A DNA stretch of 32,621 nucleotides, from contig JAFTRX010000027.1 of NCBI GenBank assembly GCA_017462015.1, positions 1 to 32,621 of the forward strand, written 5' to 3'. Position 1 is the stretch's first letter. The number at the start of each line of letters is the position of its first letter. This DNA is from Lentisphaeria bacterium (GTDB lineage: Bacteria > Verrucomicrobiota > Lentisphaeria > Victivallales > Victivallaceae). The position numbers and the translations under genes were made by a program. Below are positions 13,494-22,440 of the stretch, one piece after another. Under the pieces are notes generated by a model, which saw only the letters and a program-made list of their open reading frames with translations, had not been told where the DNA came from and did no database searches.

Positions 13494-14250
13494 TTTCAAT
13501 CTTCCAATATTCAGTTTCCATTATATCGTGGACCCGCGCCGCCAGAGCCTTGCGGTCCTCATTCTCCTGAACCTGACACAGCGGCAGACAGTAAATGTCA
13601 ATGTCTGTTCCGGCATCCCCCAGAACGTTCCAGACATGAACGCCGAAAGGAGTGTCATCATGCCACGCCGCCCGGGAAACTCCGCCGGAACGGGAGCGGT
13701 AAAAAAGCAAAGTCGGCAAAATATTGCACCGGCACTTCAGCGCCGCCGCAAAAGGGGTGCTTTTGAAAGGCAGAATTCCGTGAAGTCCATCGGTACTGGT
13801 GCCTTCCGGATAGACCAGCATGGAGATGCCGTGTTCCATGGTATCTTTGAATGCTTCGGCGTAAACAGCCGACATCCGGGGATTTTTCCGGTCGATCCAA
13901 ACGGGAGTACCCAGAGCGGTGAGCCAGCCGAAAAACGGCCATTTTTTGATTTCAGCTTTGGGAGCAAAGCGCAAACGGAAAGCTCCGGCATGAGCTAAAA
14001 TATCCAGATACCCGAGATGATTGGAAACGACAAGGCAGCCGCGTTCACAATTTTTACTGCCGTGAAGAGTAACTCTGAGCCCGATGATATACCCGGCACC
14101 GCGCGCCCAGAACTGCGCCCATGCCGAACCCAACCTGATCCGGCGCCAGCGATTCCAGACAAAGAGGAAACTTATACTGGCCAGCAGCATCAGAGAAAGG
14201 CACCACCACAGCAGCAGAATGATCCGGAACATCCGGCGCAATGAACTCAT
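13483..14250 (-). CDS. 1-acyl-sn-glycerol-3-phosphate acyltransferase (PlsC-like)
   Basis: 255 residues. An N-terminal hydrophobic segment (about 8-32) anchors it in the inner membrane. The acyltransferase catalytic motif NHxxxxD is present as NHLGYLD (H78, D83), and the substrate motif EGTS is at about 149-152. Between them FAPKAEIKKWPFFGWLTALGTPVWIDR follows the family pattern, including the usual block near 'iDR'. It would acylate lysophosphatidic acid or a related lysolipid in phospholipid synthesis. The start at 14250 is chosen for GGAG 9 nt upstream; earlier Met codons are less well placed. Its stop overlaps the CobS-like gene start by 11 bases, implying coupled translation. Promoter candidate at 14304-14332. 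Confidence 0.85.
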   Translation of the reverse strand: MSSLRRMFRIILLLWWCLSLMLLASISFLFVWNRWRRIRLGSAWAQFWARGAGYIIGLRVTLHGSKNCERGCLVVSNHLGYLDILAHAGAFRLRFAPKAEIKKWPFFGWLTALGTPVWIDRKNPRMSAVYAEAFKDTMEHGISMLVYPEGTSTDGLHGILPFKSTPFAAALKCRCNILPTLLFYRSRSGGVSRAAWHDDTPFGVHVWNVLGDAGTDIDIYCLPLCQVQENEDRKALAARVHDIMETEYWKIENAR

Positions 14251-14303
14251 AATCCAACTCTCCATAAGAACATTCTTGCGGAATTTCAAACCGCATCTTT
14301 CTA

Positions 14304-14332
14304 AATTTAACCTGCTTTCACTGTAAAATCAA
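14304..14332 (-). promoter_or_regulatory. Promoter of the PlsC-CobS-like unit
   Basis: Minus strand TTGATT (14332-14327), 17-nt spacer, TAAATT (14309-14304), about 50 bases ahead of the start. A weaker -10 than the TATATT of its neighbours. Confidence 0.45.
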
Positions 14333-14405
14333 GTTCTGCACACAAAAAAATTACAGCTATCCAGTGAAAAAACGTGTCACCAGTGGATTGGTTCATGAAC
14401 CTGGC

Positions 14406-16874
14406 CTACCGTTTCTTCACGGAGGAACGGCAGGCGGATGCTTCTTCCGGATGCTCCGGCCACTCATGTTTGGGATAACGACTGCGCAGCTCTGCCCTAA
14501 CCAAACTCCAGCTGCCCTTCCAGAATCCGGGCAGATCACAGCTTATCTGTACCGGTCGCCGTGCCGGAGAGAGCAGTTCCAGCCGCAACGGGATGCGGTT
14601 CTTCCCCACGCAGGGATGAACCGTTTCTCCGAACAACTGCGGAATGGGAACGCTTAAAGTAGGTTGTTCACCTGAATAATCTATGGTGATCTCCTGTCCG
14701 GCAGGAGTCCGGTATTTATCCGGACAAATGCGGTTCAGTGTTTCCAGAAGAGAAAATCCGAGAATGTTTTTCAATATATTCAGCCAATCCTGCATCTGCA
14801 AGGTGTTGAAATCCTTGACTCCGCTGAAAAATGCCAAAGCCTGATCGGACAAAATATTCTTCAATTCCTCTTCAGCCCACTCCGGAAAATCTTCATCCCC
14901 TGCCCTCCGGGCAAAACGCACCCGTTCCAACAACCGCTTTGCCGCACTGCTCTTGGCAAAAATATCCAAACGGCGCCGGAATGCGGCTTGCAATACCGCC
15001 GAAGCAAGCTGATTTTTATCCGGAACCACCGGGTGCGATTCCAGTACGATGGAGCCTAATTTGATTTGCATCACGCCGGATATTTTACCGGAACTTTCAT
15101 CAAAGTGCAGTTCTTCCTCTTCGGTAAAATGTTCCGGAAAATGTTCTTTTATCTCCTCAAAAGTCAACGGCGCAGCCAGATAGACCGCCGCATCCCCTCC
15201 GGGCAATACCGTCAAATCTGCAATCGCCAGAAACTCCTCCTGCCGCAACGGATCATTTTCGTCGATTTTCGCACTGCGCCCGCCGGCAAGCTGATAATAA
15301 ATGGAGTGCCGCTTCTTCGCTTTGCCAATAAACTCAGGATATGACCGGGCAATCAGAACTCCCAGCATCCTCTCATCTCCGGCTCCGGTCGCGGCGGCGG
15401 GGAGCTTAAAGTAACTTTTCAATTTTTGACAACTGTGCTTTATCTGCGGAAATTTCCCCGGATTGCGCCGGAACTCTGCCAGATGTCCGGCAAGGTCGCA
15501 CCCCAAAGGATGCCTGGTTCCGCCGCTTCGCCCATCTTCAATGAAAGCTGCCGCTTCACACGCCAGAGGCAATACTCCCGCCGTTTCCGCATAAATCAGC
15601 ATCGCTCCCAACCGGGGATGCACCGGCAGCTGTGCCGCCCGTTTGCCAGCGGGAGTCAATCGTTTTTCTTTATCCAGCAAACCAAGCGACATCAGAGATT
15701 TTTCCGCACTGTCGATACCGCTGAACGGTGGTGGAGTCAACCATTCCAACTGCGAAACATCCGCGCCCCAGCGGGCAAGCTCCAAGACAGTACGGCTCAG
15801 ATCACAACGGCTGATTTCCGGTTGCTGACGGGAAAGAAAACTCAACTCCTCCTGCTCGCTCCACAAGCGCAACGCCTTACCGGGCGCACACCGACCTGCC
15901 CGTCCGGAACGCTGACACGCCGAATCCAGAGCAATTCGCGCCGGAGACAACACCGGCATTCCCATTCCCGGAGAAAAGTGCATGCGTCTCTCCCATCCGC
16001 TGTCAACGACAACAGTAATACCTTCGATGGTCAAACTGCTCTCGGCGATATTGGTTGCCAAAACCACTTTGCGGCGGTTATCTTCCAGAGGGAAGAGTAC
16101 CCGGCTCTGTTCGGCAAGAGGCATACTGCCATGAAGTTTCATCACTGCGCAGTTCAACAGAGAATTTTCCAACAGCTCGGCACAGCGGTCGATCTCATTT
16201 TTTCCCGGCAGAAAAACCAGCATGTCTCCGGATGTCGAATTATACATACTGACCACCGCTTTCGCCGTTTCCGCCGGGAGCTGGTAAAACTCCCGGGATA
16301 TCTCCCGGTGTTCGATCTCCACAGGGAACTCTCTGCCGGGGACATCTATATCCGGAAAATCCGGCAGCCGTTCACATAGATTTTCCTCCAAAGTAGCAGA
16401 CATTATCACAACTGCCAGCTCCGGGCGCAGACAACTGCGCACCTCATTGAGCAAAGCAAATATCAGCTCCTGTTCAGCTCCGCGCTCGTGGAATTCATCG
16501 AATATAACGGCATCGTAACCGCTTAACTCCGGATCATTCTGCAGCATATTCAACACCACACCGCACGTTGCGGCAACGATTCTGGTCGATGCCGACTGAA
16601 CGCTTTCGCCGCGCACCGAATATCCGACTTCCCCGCCAAGTTTCCACTGCTGCATCGAAGCAATACCGGCGGCGGCGGCTTTCGCGGCAATCCGGCGAGG
16701 CTCCATCAGCAGCACGCGCTTGCTGAAAATCTCACTCAAAGCCACCGGAACCAGCATCGTTTTTCCCGCGCCCGGAGCCGCACGGAGAATACAGCCGCCA
16801 TGAGCTGAAACCGCTTCTTTTATCTCCGGCAGCATCGGATATACCGGAAGTTGTTTGAAATCAAATTTTGCCAT
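14406..16874 (-). CDS. hrpB: ATP-dependent RNA helicase HrpB
   Basis: 822 residues, the normal length for HrpB. Walker A APGAGKT at 33-39, motif Ia MEPRRIAAKAAA, DEFH box at 126-129, SAT motif (MSATLE), then the helicase C domain (ATNIAESSLTIEGI, QRSGRAGR). HA2 and the HrpB-specific C-terminal domain follow. Members are DExH-box NTP-dependent helicases; the in vivo role of HrpB is poorly known and it is often dispensable. The gene is 65 bases downstream of the xer gene, with no clear promoter between them, so the two may be cotranscribed. The start has only a weak AAGAG upstream. No frameshift or missing motif was noticed. Confidence 0.93.
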   Translation of the reverse strand: MAKFDFKQLPVYPMLPEIKEAVSAHGGCILRAAPGAGKTMLVPVALSEIFSKRVLLMEPRRIAAKAAAAGIASMQQWKLGGEVGYSVRGESVQSASTRIVAATCGVVLNMLQNDPELSGYDAVIFDEFHERGAEQELIFALLNEVRSCLRPELAVVIMSATLEENLCERLPDFPDIDVPGREFPVEIEHREISREFYQLPAETAKAVVSMYNSTSGDMLVFLPGKNEIDRCAELLENSLLNCAVMKLHGSMPLAEQSRVLFPLEDNRRKVVLATNIAESSLTIEGITVVVDSGWERRMHFSPGMGMPVLSPARIALDSACQRSGRAGRCAPGKALRLWSEQEELSFLSRQQPEISRCDLSRTVLELARWGADVSQLEWLTPPPFSGIDSAEKSLMSLGLLDKEKRLTPAGKRAAQLPVHPRLGAMLIYAETAGVLPLACEAAAFIEDGRSGGTRHPLGCDLAGHLAEFRRNPGKFPQIKHSCQKLKSYFKLPAAATGAGDERMLGVLIARSYPEFIGKAKKRHSIYYQLAGGRSAKIDENDPLRQEEFLAIADLTVLPGGDAAVYLAAPLTFEEIKEHFPEHFTEEEELHFDESSGKISGVMQIKLGSIVLESHPVVPDKNQLASAVLQAAFRRRLDIFAKSSAAKRLLERVRFARRAGDEDFPEWAEEELKNILSDQALAFFSGVKDFNTLQMQDWLNILKNILGFSLLETLNRICPDKYRTPAGQEITIDYSGEQPTLSVPIPQLFGETVHPCVGKNRIPLRLELLSPARRPVQISCDLPGFWKGSWSLVRAELRSRYPKHEWPEHPEEASACRSSVKKR

Positions 16875-16939
16875 ATCTTAAACTCTTTCGGGCAATATTA
16901 CTGACAAAGCGCCCGTCTCTGTACAGACACCTCTCCCCT

Positions 16940-17920
16940 TCATTTCTTCCGCTTTGCCATTGGATGCGTCTCCTGATAAACCTGCTTCAAACGTTCCGCA
17001 CTCACATGGGTATAAATCTGGGTCGTACTGAGATTTTCATGCCCCAGCATCTCCTGGACACTGCGCAAATCAGCACCGGCATCCAGCAAATGAGTGGCAA
17101 AACTGTGGCGCAATTTGTGCGGAGTAAAATCCGGAGGCAGACCGGCGCAAAGCAGATAATTTTTCAAATCCCGCTGAAATGAGCGGGCGGATATACGGGT
17201 TCCGGACTGGTTCAAAAAGAGCGGACTGTTGCGGTCACGCCCCCCCATACCGTTGGCTGAACGCAAGTCCAGATATTCCCACAAAGCATCCACCGCCGGA
17301 CGTCCCAATGCGGCAAGGCGCTCCTTTTTCCCCTTTCCCCGCACCTTGACCACGCCGGAAGAAAGGTCGATGTCGCCGTAGTTTATCCCCACAGTCTCGC
17401 TGATACGCAAGCCGCCGGAGTAAATGACCTCCACCATTGCCTTGTCCCGGGCGCAGGAAAATTCCGCTCCGGCTTCAGTACGCACCCGTCCGGAGGAAAT
17501 GGCATCTGCCCACACGGTGTTCACCGCGCTGATAAGCTGTTCAACCTGCGAGATGCTCATCACTTTGGGCAGAGGTTTATCCATCTTCATTCTGGGCAAA
17601 CCGACAAACGGATTTATTTTTACGGCACCGATCTTGTTAAGGTAGCGGTAAAAACTGCGCAATCCGGATAATTTGCGGGAAATGGAGCGCTTGCTGTTGC
17701 CATTATCCCCCAGCTCTGCGATAAACATTTTCGCCTGTTCGCGGTCGACACTCTGCCAGTCGTTAAAGTTTTCATCACCGCCGCACACCATCACAGCAAA
17801 CTCCACACAACCGGAGTAATACGCCGCGACCGTATGCTCAGAGGCATTACGTTCCGCCCGCAAATAGGTGATAAATTGGTCTAAAAAACGACCGCTTGAA
17901 ACTTTTTTTTCATTTTTCAT
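16940..17920 (-). CDS. xer: Tyrosine recombinase XerC/XerD
   Basis: 326 residues. An N-terminal SAM-like core-binding domain (FLDQFITYLRAERNASEHTV...) is followed by a catalytic domain with the full set R172, K196, H268, R271, H294 and Tyr303. It resolves chromosome dimers at dif together with a partner in the two-Xer system. Whether this is XerC or XerD cannot be decided by eye. A roughly 20-residue extension (about 138-158) precedes the catalytic RDKAMVEVIYSGGLR. No good Shine-Dalgarno is seen. The ATG at 17920 is preferred; GTG codons at 17926 and 17929 are alternatives. Its 5' end abuts the promoter of the divergent SH3 gene. Confidence 0.9.
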   Translation of the reverse strand: MKNEKKVSSGRFLDQFITYLRAERNASEHTVAAYYSGCVEFAVMVCGGDENFNDWQSVDREQAKMFIAELGDNGNSKRSISRKLSGLRSFYRYLNKIGAVKINPFVGLPRMKMDKPLPKVMSISQVEQLISAVNTVWADAISSGRVRTEAGAEFSCARDKAMVEVIYSGGLRISETVGINYGDIDLSSGVVKVRGKGKKERLAALGRPAVDALWEYLDLRSANGMGGRDRNSPLFLNQSGTRISARSFQRDLKNYLLCAGLPPDFTPHKLRHSFATHLLDAGADLRSVQEMLGHENLSTTQIYTHVSAERLKQVYQETHPMAKRKK

Positions 17921-17949
17921 TTGCACCACGACAAAAACAAGGCTATATT
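17921..17949 (+). promoter_or_regulatory. Promoter of the SH3b protein gene
   Basis: TTGCAC (17921-17926), 17-nt spacer, TATATT (17944-17949), 50 bases ahead of the ATG. Its -35 directly abuts the xer start codon on the other strand. Confidence 0.65.
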
Positions 17950-17967
17950 ACATTTGTTAGAATGTAA
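17948..17967. promoter_or_regulatory. Perfect inverted repeat at the divergent xer/SH3b control region
   Basis: TTACATT (17948-17954), 6-nt centre, AATGTAA (17961-17967). It overlaps the end of the -10 and the expected transcription start of the SH3b gene, and sits upstream of xer. A repressor operator is a reasonable guess; no regulator is known. Confidence 0.4.
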
Positions 17968-17999
17968 CGCACATTTCAAAAAATTCAAGGAGAAATATT

Positions 18000-18887
18000 A
18001 TGAAAAAATTGTTTTTGCTCATGTCCGCCGCCGTCGTGTCCAACCTTTTCGCCGCCACCGCTCCGGCAACGGTAAAGGGCAAGGTCAACGTCACGGACTT
18101 TCTCAATGTCCGGCTCGGCCCCGGTCTCCGTCATCCGGTGACGGGACGTCTGCTGCCCGATCAGGAGGTGGAAATTCTCAAAGTTGCAGAAAACTGGCTG
18201 GAATTGAAAGCGCCGGAAACGTTGAAAATTTATATCTCCGAAGCCAACGTCAACCCGGACGGCAAACTCAACCGGGAACTCAATATGCGTTCCCGTATGG
18301 ATGCCACGGCACCGAGTTACGGTATCCTTCCGGCAGGTACTGTCGTCAAGCGCCTCGATGAACGACGTAACGGCTGGGTTCGTATCGTTCCGCCGGAAAC
18401 GATCAAAGTCTATGTGACTGCGCTTTGTGTCAACTTCGACCGCAACGAGTTCGATGCCAACGGTATCCCGCGCAAAAAAGACGTTCCGGCACCTGCCGCC
18501 AATGCCGCTGTTAAAAAAGATGCCCCCACGGTAACGCCGAATGCAGCTCCTGCCGCTGATGCTCCTGCCGAAAAGAAAGAGGTTCCGGCTGAAAAGAAGG
18601 ATATTCCCGCAGAAAAAAAGGATGCAGATCCTGCCGCCGACACCTCACTCAAAACCCTTTCCGGCGTAGCGTACAAATGGAAATATGCCAAAAGCTCTGA
18701 TACGGCAATCGCGTTCCTCGATGCGCCCAAGGGGCGCAATCAGGCGTTTATCGTCGGCAAGACCGATGAGATCCAGAACAAACTGATGCTCCTTGCGGAT
18801 TCGCAAAAGAAATTTGACGTCAAGGGTGAATACAAAAGCAACACCCCCGTAGCAGTCTTTATCGTCTCTGCCATCGTGGAGAAATAA
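18000..18887 (+). CDS. Exported protein with two SH3b domains
   Basis: 295 residues with a Sec signal peptide (MKKLFLLMSAAVVSNLFA, cleavage near residue 18-20). Two bacterial SH3-type repeats lie at about 26-85 (NVRLGPGLRHPVTGRL) and 88-148 (NMRSRMDATAPSYGIL); each closes with a similar [AP]PET[LI]K[IV]Y[IV] strand. A low-complexity Ala/Pro/Lys linker (about 160-215) has repeated AEKK units. A C-terminal domain of about 80 residues (218-295) is not recognised. SH3b domains usually bind peptidoglycan stem peptides, so a periplasmic envelope role is likely. AGGAG lies 7 nt before the ATG. Single-gene unit, divergent from xer. Confidence 0.8.
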   Translation: MKKLFLLMSAAVVSNLFAATAPATVKGKVNVTDFLNVRLGPGLRHPVTGRLLPDQEVEILKVAENWLELKAPETLKIYISEANVNPDGKLNRELNMRSRMDATAPSYGILPAGTVVKRLDERRNGWVRIVPPETIKVYVTALCVNFDRNEFDANGIPRKKDVPAPAANAAVKKDAPTVTPNAAPAADAPAEKKEVPAEKKDIPAEKKDADPAADTSLKTLSGVAYKWKYAKSSDTAIAFLDAPKGRNQAFIVGKTDEIQNKLMLLADSQKKFDVKGEYKSNTPVAVFIVSAIVEK

Positions 18888-18913
18888 TCAAGACTTTTTT
18901 GGCGGGAACAACC

Positions 18914-19060
18914 TGCGGCGGCAATCTCGCTTGTTCCTGCGAGCCTTTTCTGCGGACTCAGCTTCGGTCGAGTACAGTCGTACACTCCCTCAGCTTCGCC
19001 TTGAAAAAACTCACATTAACGTCGCGATATTACCGCCGGTCGAGTTCATGGCAGTTTTGA
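18914..19060. repeat. 147-bp dispersed intergenic repeat, copy 1
   Basis: Aligns without gaps to 32327-32473, with about seven mismatches by eye. The ends form an imperfect inverted repeat (GGCGGCAATCTCGC against GCGATATTACCGCC), and the centre has a GAGTAC...GTAC hairpin and a duplicated CTCAGCTTCG. It lies in the 260-base gap between the SH3b gene and the GH-like gene. Flanking bases 18905-18911 (GGAACAA) pair with 18931-18937 inside the element, which could form a terminator-like hairpin for the SH3b transcript. The remaining gap (19061-19147) also has GGAGC/GCTCC and CTCGTC/GACGAG inverted repeats. Confidence 0.85.
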
Positions 19061-19147
19061 GAACATAAGCTCGTCTTGGAATAGTGATGCGAGGCGGTTG
19101 GAGCCTTCGCGCGCGCTCCTGGACGAGGTTTTGCAACAGCATTTGTG

Positions 19148-21112
19148 TCACTCAACGGCGAGGAATCCGGCGTTCCACGGCATGATCTCCGGGACGGTCA
19201 CGATAACATCGTTTCCGTTGCGCGTAAGTTCCAGGGTTACTTCGTCTTCACTTGGCACACACCACTTCACCTGACACGCTTCCGGCACATTCCGCAGCGC
19301 CATACGGAATGGGCGGTGCTTGCCGATGGTGGTGTTGAGGACGGTGACCGTCCGCACGCTGCCATCTGCCGTTGTACGCGGCACGATCAGACACTGTGTC
19401 GCATCAAGTGCCAGCACCGGAAGTTTGTTTCCGGAAATACAGTCAACGATCCGGTTGAGCAGCTTCACCCAACTGGTAGAGACATACGTCGTATGGAATC
19501 CGGCGTATCCGACCAACGCGATACGGCTGCCGTCTTTCCGGTTCAACACCACGGTCGCCTCTCCCAAAGAACAGTCGCGCGCCTGATTCATATAGCGGGT
19601 CAGCACGCGCACATCACAACCATCGGGAATGACAAAATGCACCCGGTCTTCCGAAAACGGGAAGTGTTTGGCGCCTTCCAGATCCTGACACAGCGCATCT
19701 CCGGTGCAATAATCAAAAACCGTCTGCGTCAAACGCTGTGGCACGATACCTTCCAGCTCCGCGCCCAAGCCCCGTTCGACCAGAGCCAGCGCGGCGTTGC
19801 CGTCCAATATCGCGTTGCGCTTCAACTCCTGACGAATCTCATCGTCGGAAAGCTTGCCAATATGCTCTTCCGTCAGCATCACACACGAAGCCTGCGGTGA
19901 ATATCCCGCCTGCGGTATACCGATCAACGGCAATCCCAACTGCTCAACAGCGCTAAACGGCATATCTTTATGCGGAAGTCCCATACCGCCCGGAAGCGTT
20001 CCGGCATTGCTCAAGATCAGCTTCCGGAAACACGGTGCATCCGCCGCCAGCGGAGCAAGCAGATTTTCGCCGTACCACTGCGGAGTTTCGCAGACTGGAT
20101 CCATCATAAAATAGGTCATGCTGTCGGCACCGAGAGCCAGATAGAGCATGGTTTCAAAACGAATACCCTGCGCCGTTTTACAACAGAAGTTACGCGGGTA
20201 AGTTTCAATTTCCGGACAAATCTGATCAACAGTTTCATAGCCCCACTGGTTGAACTGCTGGCGCGCGCAAAGGAAGGCTTTGTCCACGATGCGGTAGGGA
20301 ATATGGTCGCTGGACGCGCCGCCGCCGGGACGGGAACCTACCCGAGTTCCGGCAGCATCCGCCATGGCACGAATGATTTCAATGCGTTCCGATCCGCCGC
20401 CATGCTGCAAACCAAACCGGGTTTCAGGAGAGTATTTCTTAAAGTTTTCCACAATGACCTGCGCCACTTTGGTAAGCGTTCCAATGGCACGTTTGTGCCA
20501 GCGCTGCTGCAATTCCGGATCAGCATCGCAAGCCGCGACCAGCCCTGCCCGGTCGTATGCGGTTCCCTCTTGAGCATTGAATGCAGCAATGCAGTCATCG
20601 CAGTAACAACCGCATGTATTGAACGCCGGAGAGTGACCGCTCAAACGCAAATCATCATCGATCCACACGGAACCGGGATGCCACTGCGCATAAATACGGC
20701 TCATCTCCGCCATGTATTCCAGAAATCCCGGCTGTGCAGGACAGTTGCACGTCCGGGTCACAGCTCCGCTGCATCCGACAAAAGTTCCCCACTTGAGTCC
20801 GGCGATCGAATTATCCGCGATGGTGCGGTCGCCGTGACCGATGGTCGCCTGAATCTGCAATGAAGGGATGATTCCGGCTTTCCGCAACTCTGCGGCATAC
20901 TCCGCCATCCATGCAGACTTTTGGCGGTGTTCCTCCAGTGTGGGAAAACCGATACCGGTGGCGAACCAGAGTTCATCACAGATCGCCCGGCTCTTTTTCA
21001 GTTCCTCAAATAACGGATTCCATACCTCCGGAACCTCATGTCCGGCACGGAGACGGACGATCAACAACGGCCGATCCGCATTGGGAGCAGCCCAGAAATC
21101 AACATTTTTCAT
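19148..21112 (-). CDS. Glycoside-hydrolase-like TIM-barrel protein (GH42/GHA-like)
   Basis: 654 residues, no signal peptide. The N-terminal half looks like a beta/alpha barrel: DELWFATGIGFPTLEEHRQ, an acidic strand WIDDDLR at 150-156, then a cysteine cluster C167, C169, C171, C174 followed by IAAFN. GH42-type and related putative hydrolases carry a similar CxCxxC zinc cluster before a 'f......yg' helix. The C-terminal third (about 400-654) would be Rossmann-like and beta-sandwich domains such as follow the barrel in those enzymes. Catalytic acids and substrate are not assigned. It is the third gene of a tight run (176-residue protein, MFS transporter, this), so intracellular cleavage of an imported oligosaccharide is likely by inference. 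The start at 21112 avoids overlap with the MFS gene. Confidence 0.55.
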   Translation of the reverse strand: MKNVDFWAAPNADRPLLIVRLRAGHEVPEVWNPLFEELKKSRAICDELWFATGIGFPTLEEHRQKSAWMAEYAAELRKAGIIPSLQIQATIGHGDRTIADNSIAGLKWGTFVGCSGAVTRTCNCPAQPGFLEYMAEMSRIYAQWHPGSVWIDDDLRLSGHSPAFNTCGCYCDDCIAAFNAQEGTAYDRAGLVAACDADPELQQRWHKRAIGTLTKVAQVIVENFKKYSPETRFGLQHGGGSERIEIIRAMADAAGTRVGSRPGGGASSDHIPYRIVDKAFLCARQQFNQWGYETVDQICPEIETYPRNFCCKTAQGIRFETMLYLALGADSMTYFMMDPVCETPQWYGENLLAPLAADAPCFRKLILSNAGTLPGGMGLPHKDMPFSAVEQLGLPLIGIPQAGYSPQASCVMLTEEHIGKLSDDEIRQELKRNAILDGNAALALVERGLGAELEGIVPQRLTQTVFDYCTGDALCQDLEGAKHFPFSEDRVHFVIPDGCDVRVLTRYMNQARDCSLGEATVVLNRKDGSRIALVGYAGFHTTYVSTSWVKLLNRIVDCISGNKLPVLALDATQCLIVPRTTADGSVRTVTVLNTTIGKHRPFRMALRNVPEACQVKWCVPSEDEVTLELTRNGNDVIVTVPEIMPWNAGFLAVE

Positions 21113-21134
21113 ATTAAAAACAAACCTTATTTCA

Positions 21135-22436
21135 TTATTTGGATTCGTAGTAATCGTCGTGTTTGGCAATGATCGACGGCGACAATATCAGAAAGATATA
21201 GAAGAATACCGTCAGTACAAAACTGAACATGAACATAAAGTTGTAACAGCTCATCGTCTTGCCGAGGAACTCCCACTCCGGCGCCAGCACGCCAGCCGCC
21301 AGCACCAGTGTCGCACCAGTCCGTCCGATGGTGGTTCCGATATTGGAGAAGGTCTGGCAGAACGCCATCGCCATCACCTTATTTCCCGGCTTGGCACTCG
21401 CCATCATCTCCGTGGAATTCAAACACAGACAGAACGACTGCGCAAATCCCAGCACAAACATCACTCCACCCATGTGGACCGCTGCATACGCCGTATCCGG
21501 CAATATGAAACACAGCCAGCCGATGGCGGCAGTGTAAAGCGTGTGCATGATGATCTGGAAATATCTTGCGCCCAACTTGCGCATACTCACTCCGACCAGC
21601 GCAAAACCGGATATAAGCCCGACCAGAAAGACCGAAGTCAGGGTCATGATCGTTTCTGCTGAGAAGTTGAGGATAGTTTTCATATAGATGACCGCAAGCG
21701 GCATCGCACTGGCAACGGCGATGTTAAGAAAACAGGCATAGAACGAAAATCCCACCAGCGGCGTGTTGCGGATGGAGATATTCAACGCTTTGCGGATGTC
21801 GATCTTATTCTGCCGTACTTCCGGGTTGTCCGGCATCCGGTCCATACAGAATTTCCGTCCCAGCGCCAGCACACCCGCCACGGCAATGACAATCTGCATC
21901 ACCAGAATCGAAGGATTGCTTCCCAAAAGTTTTCCGATACCGTAAATTATTACCGCATTTATCAGCATATAAGAAAACCGCATCGTCCCGAAAAAACTGC
22001 CGCGCTCTTCCGGCTTCAAAAACATATCCAGCATCGGATACCACGATACCGAATAGGGAAAACGCATCATGCAATAGAGCGCACACCCCAAAATCACCAG
22101 ATATTTCGCATACCCGGCAGGAGCGATCCACGGTGCCGCCGCCATCGTCAGAAATGCCAGCATCGACACGATACAAGACATTCCATAGGATGCCCGCAAT
22201 CCGATTTTACTGGCAAGCCCGGCACACGGTATAATCAAACACATACCGCAAATCGTACTCAACGCGGTGGAAAACATGGAAAATGATTCATTTCCGCCCA
22301 GCGCGATCAGGTAAATTATTATCAGTGAATTACTGTCCAAAAGCTGTTCAGCGACACAACCGAACCATGCCGAAGTTATTGCTGTCCAACGATATTTTCT
22401 CCGTTCTCTGTCCGACAGCGTATCCGCGAAACTCAT
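21135..22436 (-). CDS. MFS transporter
   Basis: 433 residues with about 12 transmembrane helices. It has the general look of the major facilitator superfamily, including FLKPEERGSFFGTMRFSY in the loop between halves and an MFS-like C-terminal half. The closest familiar types are sugar or glycoside permeases, which suits its place 22 bases ahead of the glycoside-hydrolase-like gene, but the substrate cannot be read from the sequence. The start at 22436 is supported by AGAGG 6-9 nt upstream and lies 4 bases after the stop of the preceding gene. Confidence 0.8.
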   Translation of the reverse strand: MSFADTLSDRERRKYRWTAITSAWFGCVAEQLLDSNSLIIIYLIALGGNESFSMFSTALSTICGMCLIIPCAGLASKIGLRASYGMSCIVSMLAFLTMAAAPWIAPAGYAKYLVILGCALYCMMRFPYSVSWYPMLDMFLKPEERGSFFGTMRFSYMLINAVIIYGIGKLLGSNPSILVMQIVIAVAGVLALGRKFCMDRMPDNPEVRQNKIDIRKALNISIRNTPLVGFSFYACFLNIAVASAMPLAVIYMKTILNFSAETIMTLTSVFLVGLISGFALVGVSMRKLGARYFQIIMHTLYTAAIGWLCFILPDTAYAAVHMGGVMFVLGFAQSFCLCLNSTEMMASAKPGNKVMAMAFCQTFSNIGTTIGRTGATLVLAAGVLAPEWEFLGKTMSCYNFMFMFSFVLTVFFYIFLILSPSIIAKHDDYYESK

Positions 22437-22440
22437 ACTT

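Noticed and set aside
15426-16379. 317-residue frame antisense to hrpB
   Set aside because: Opposite the helicase core motifs; shadow frame.
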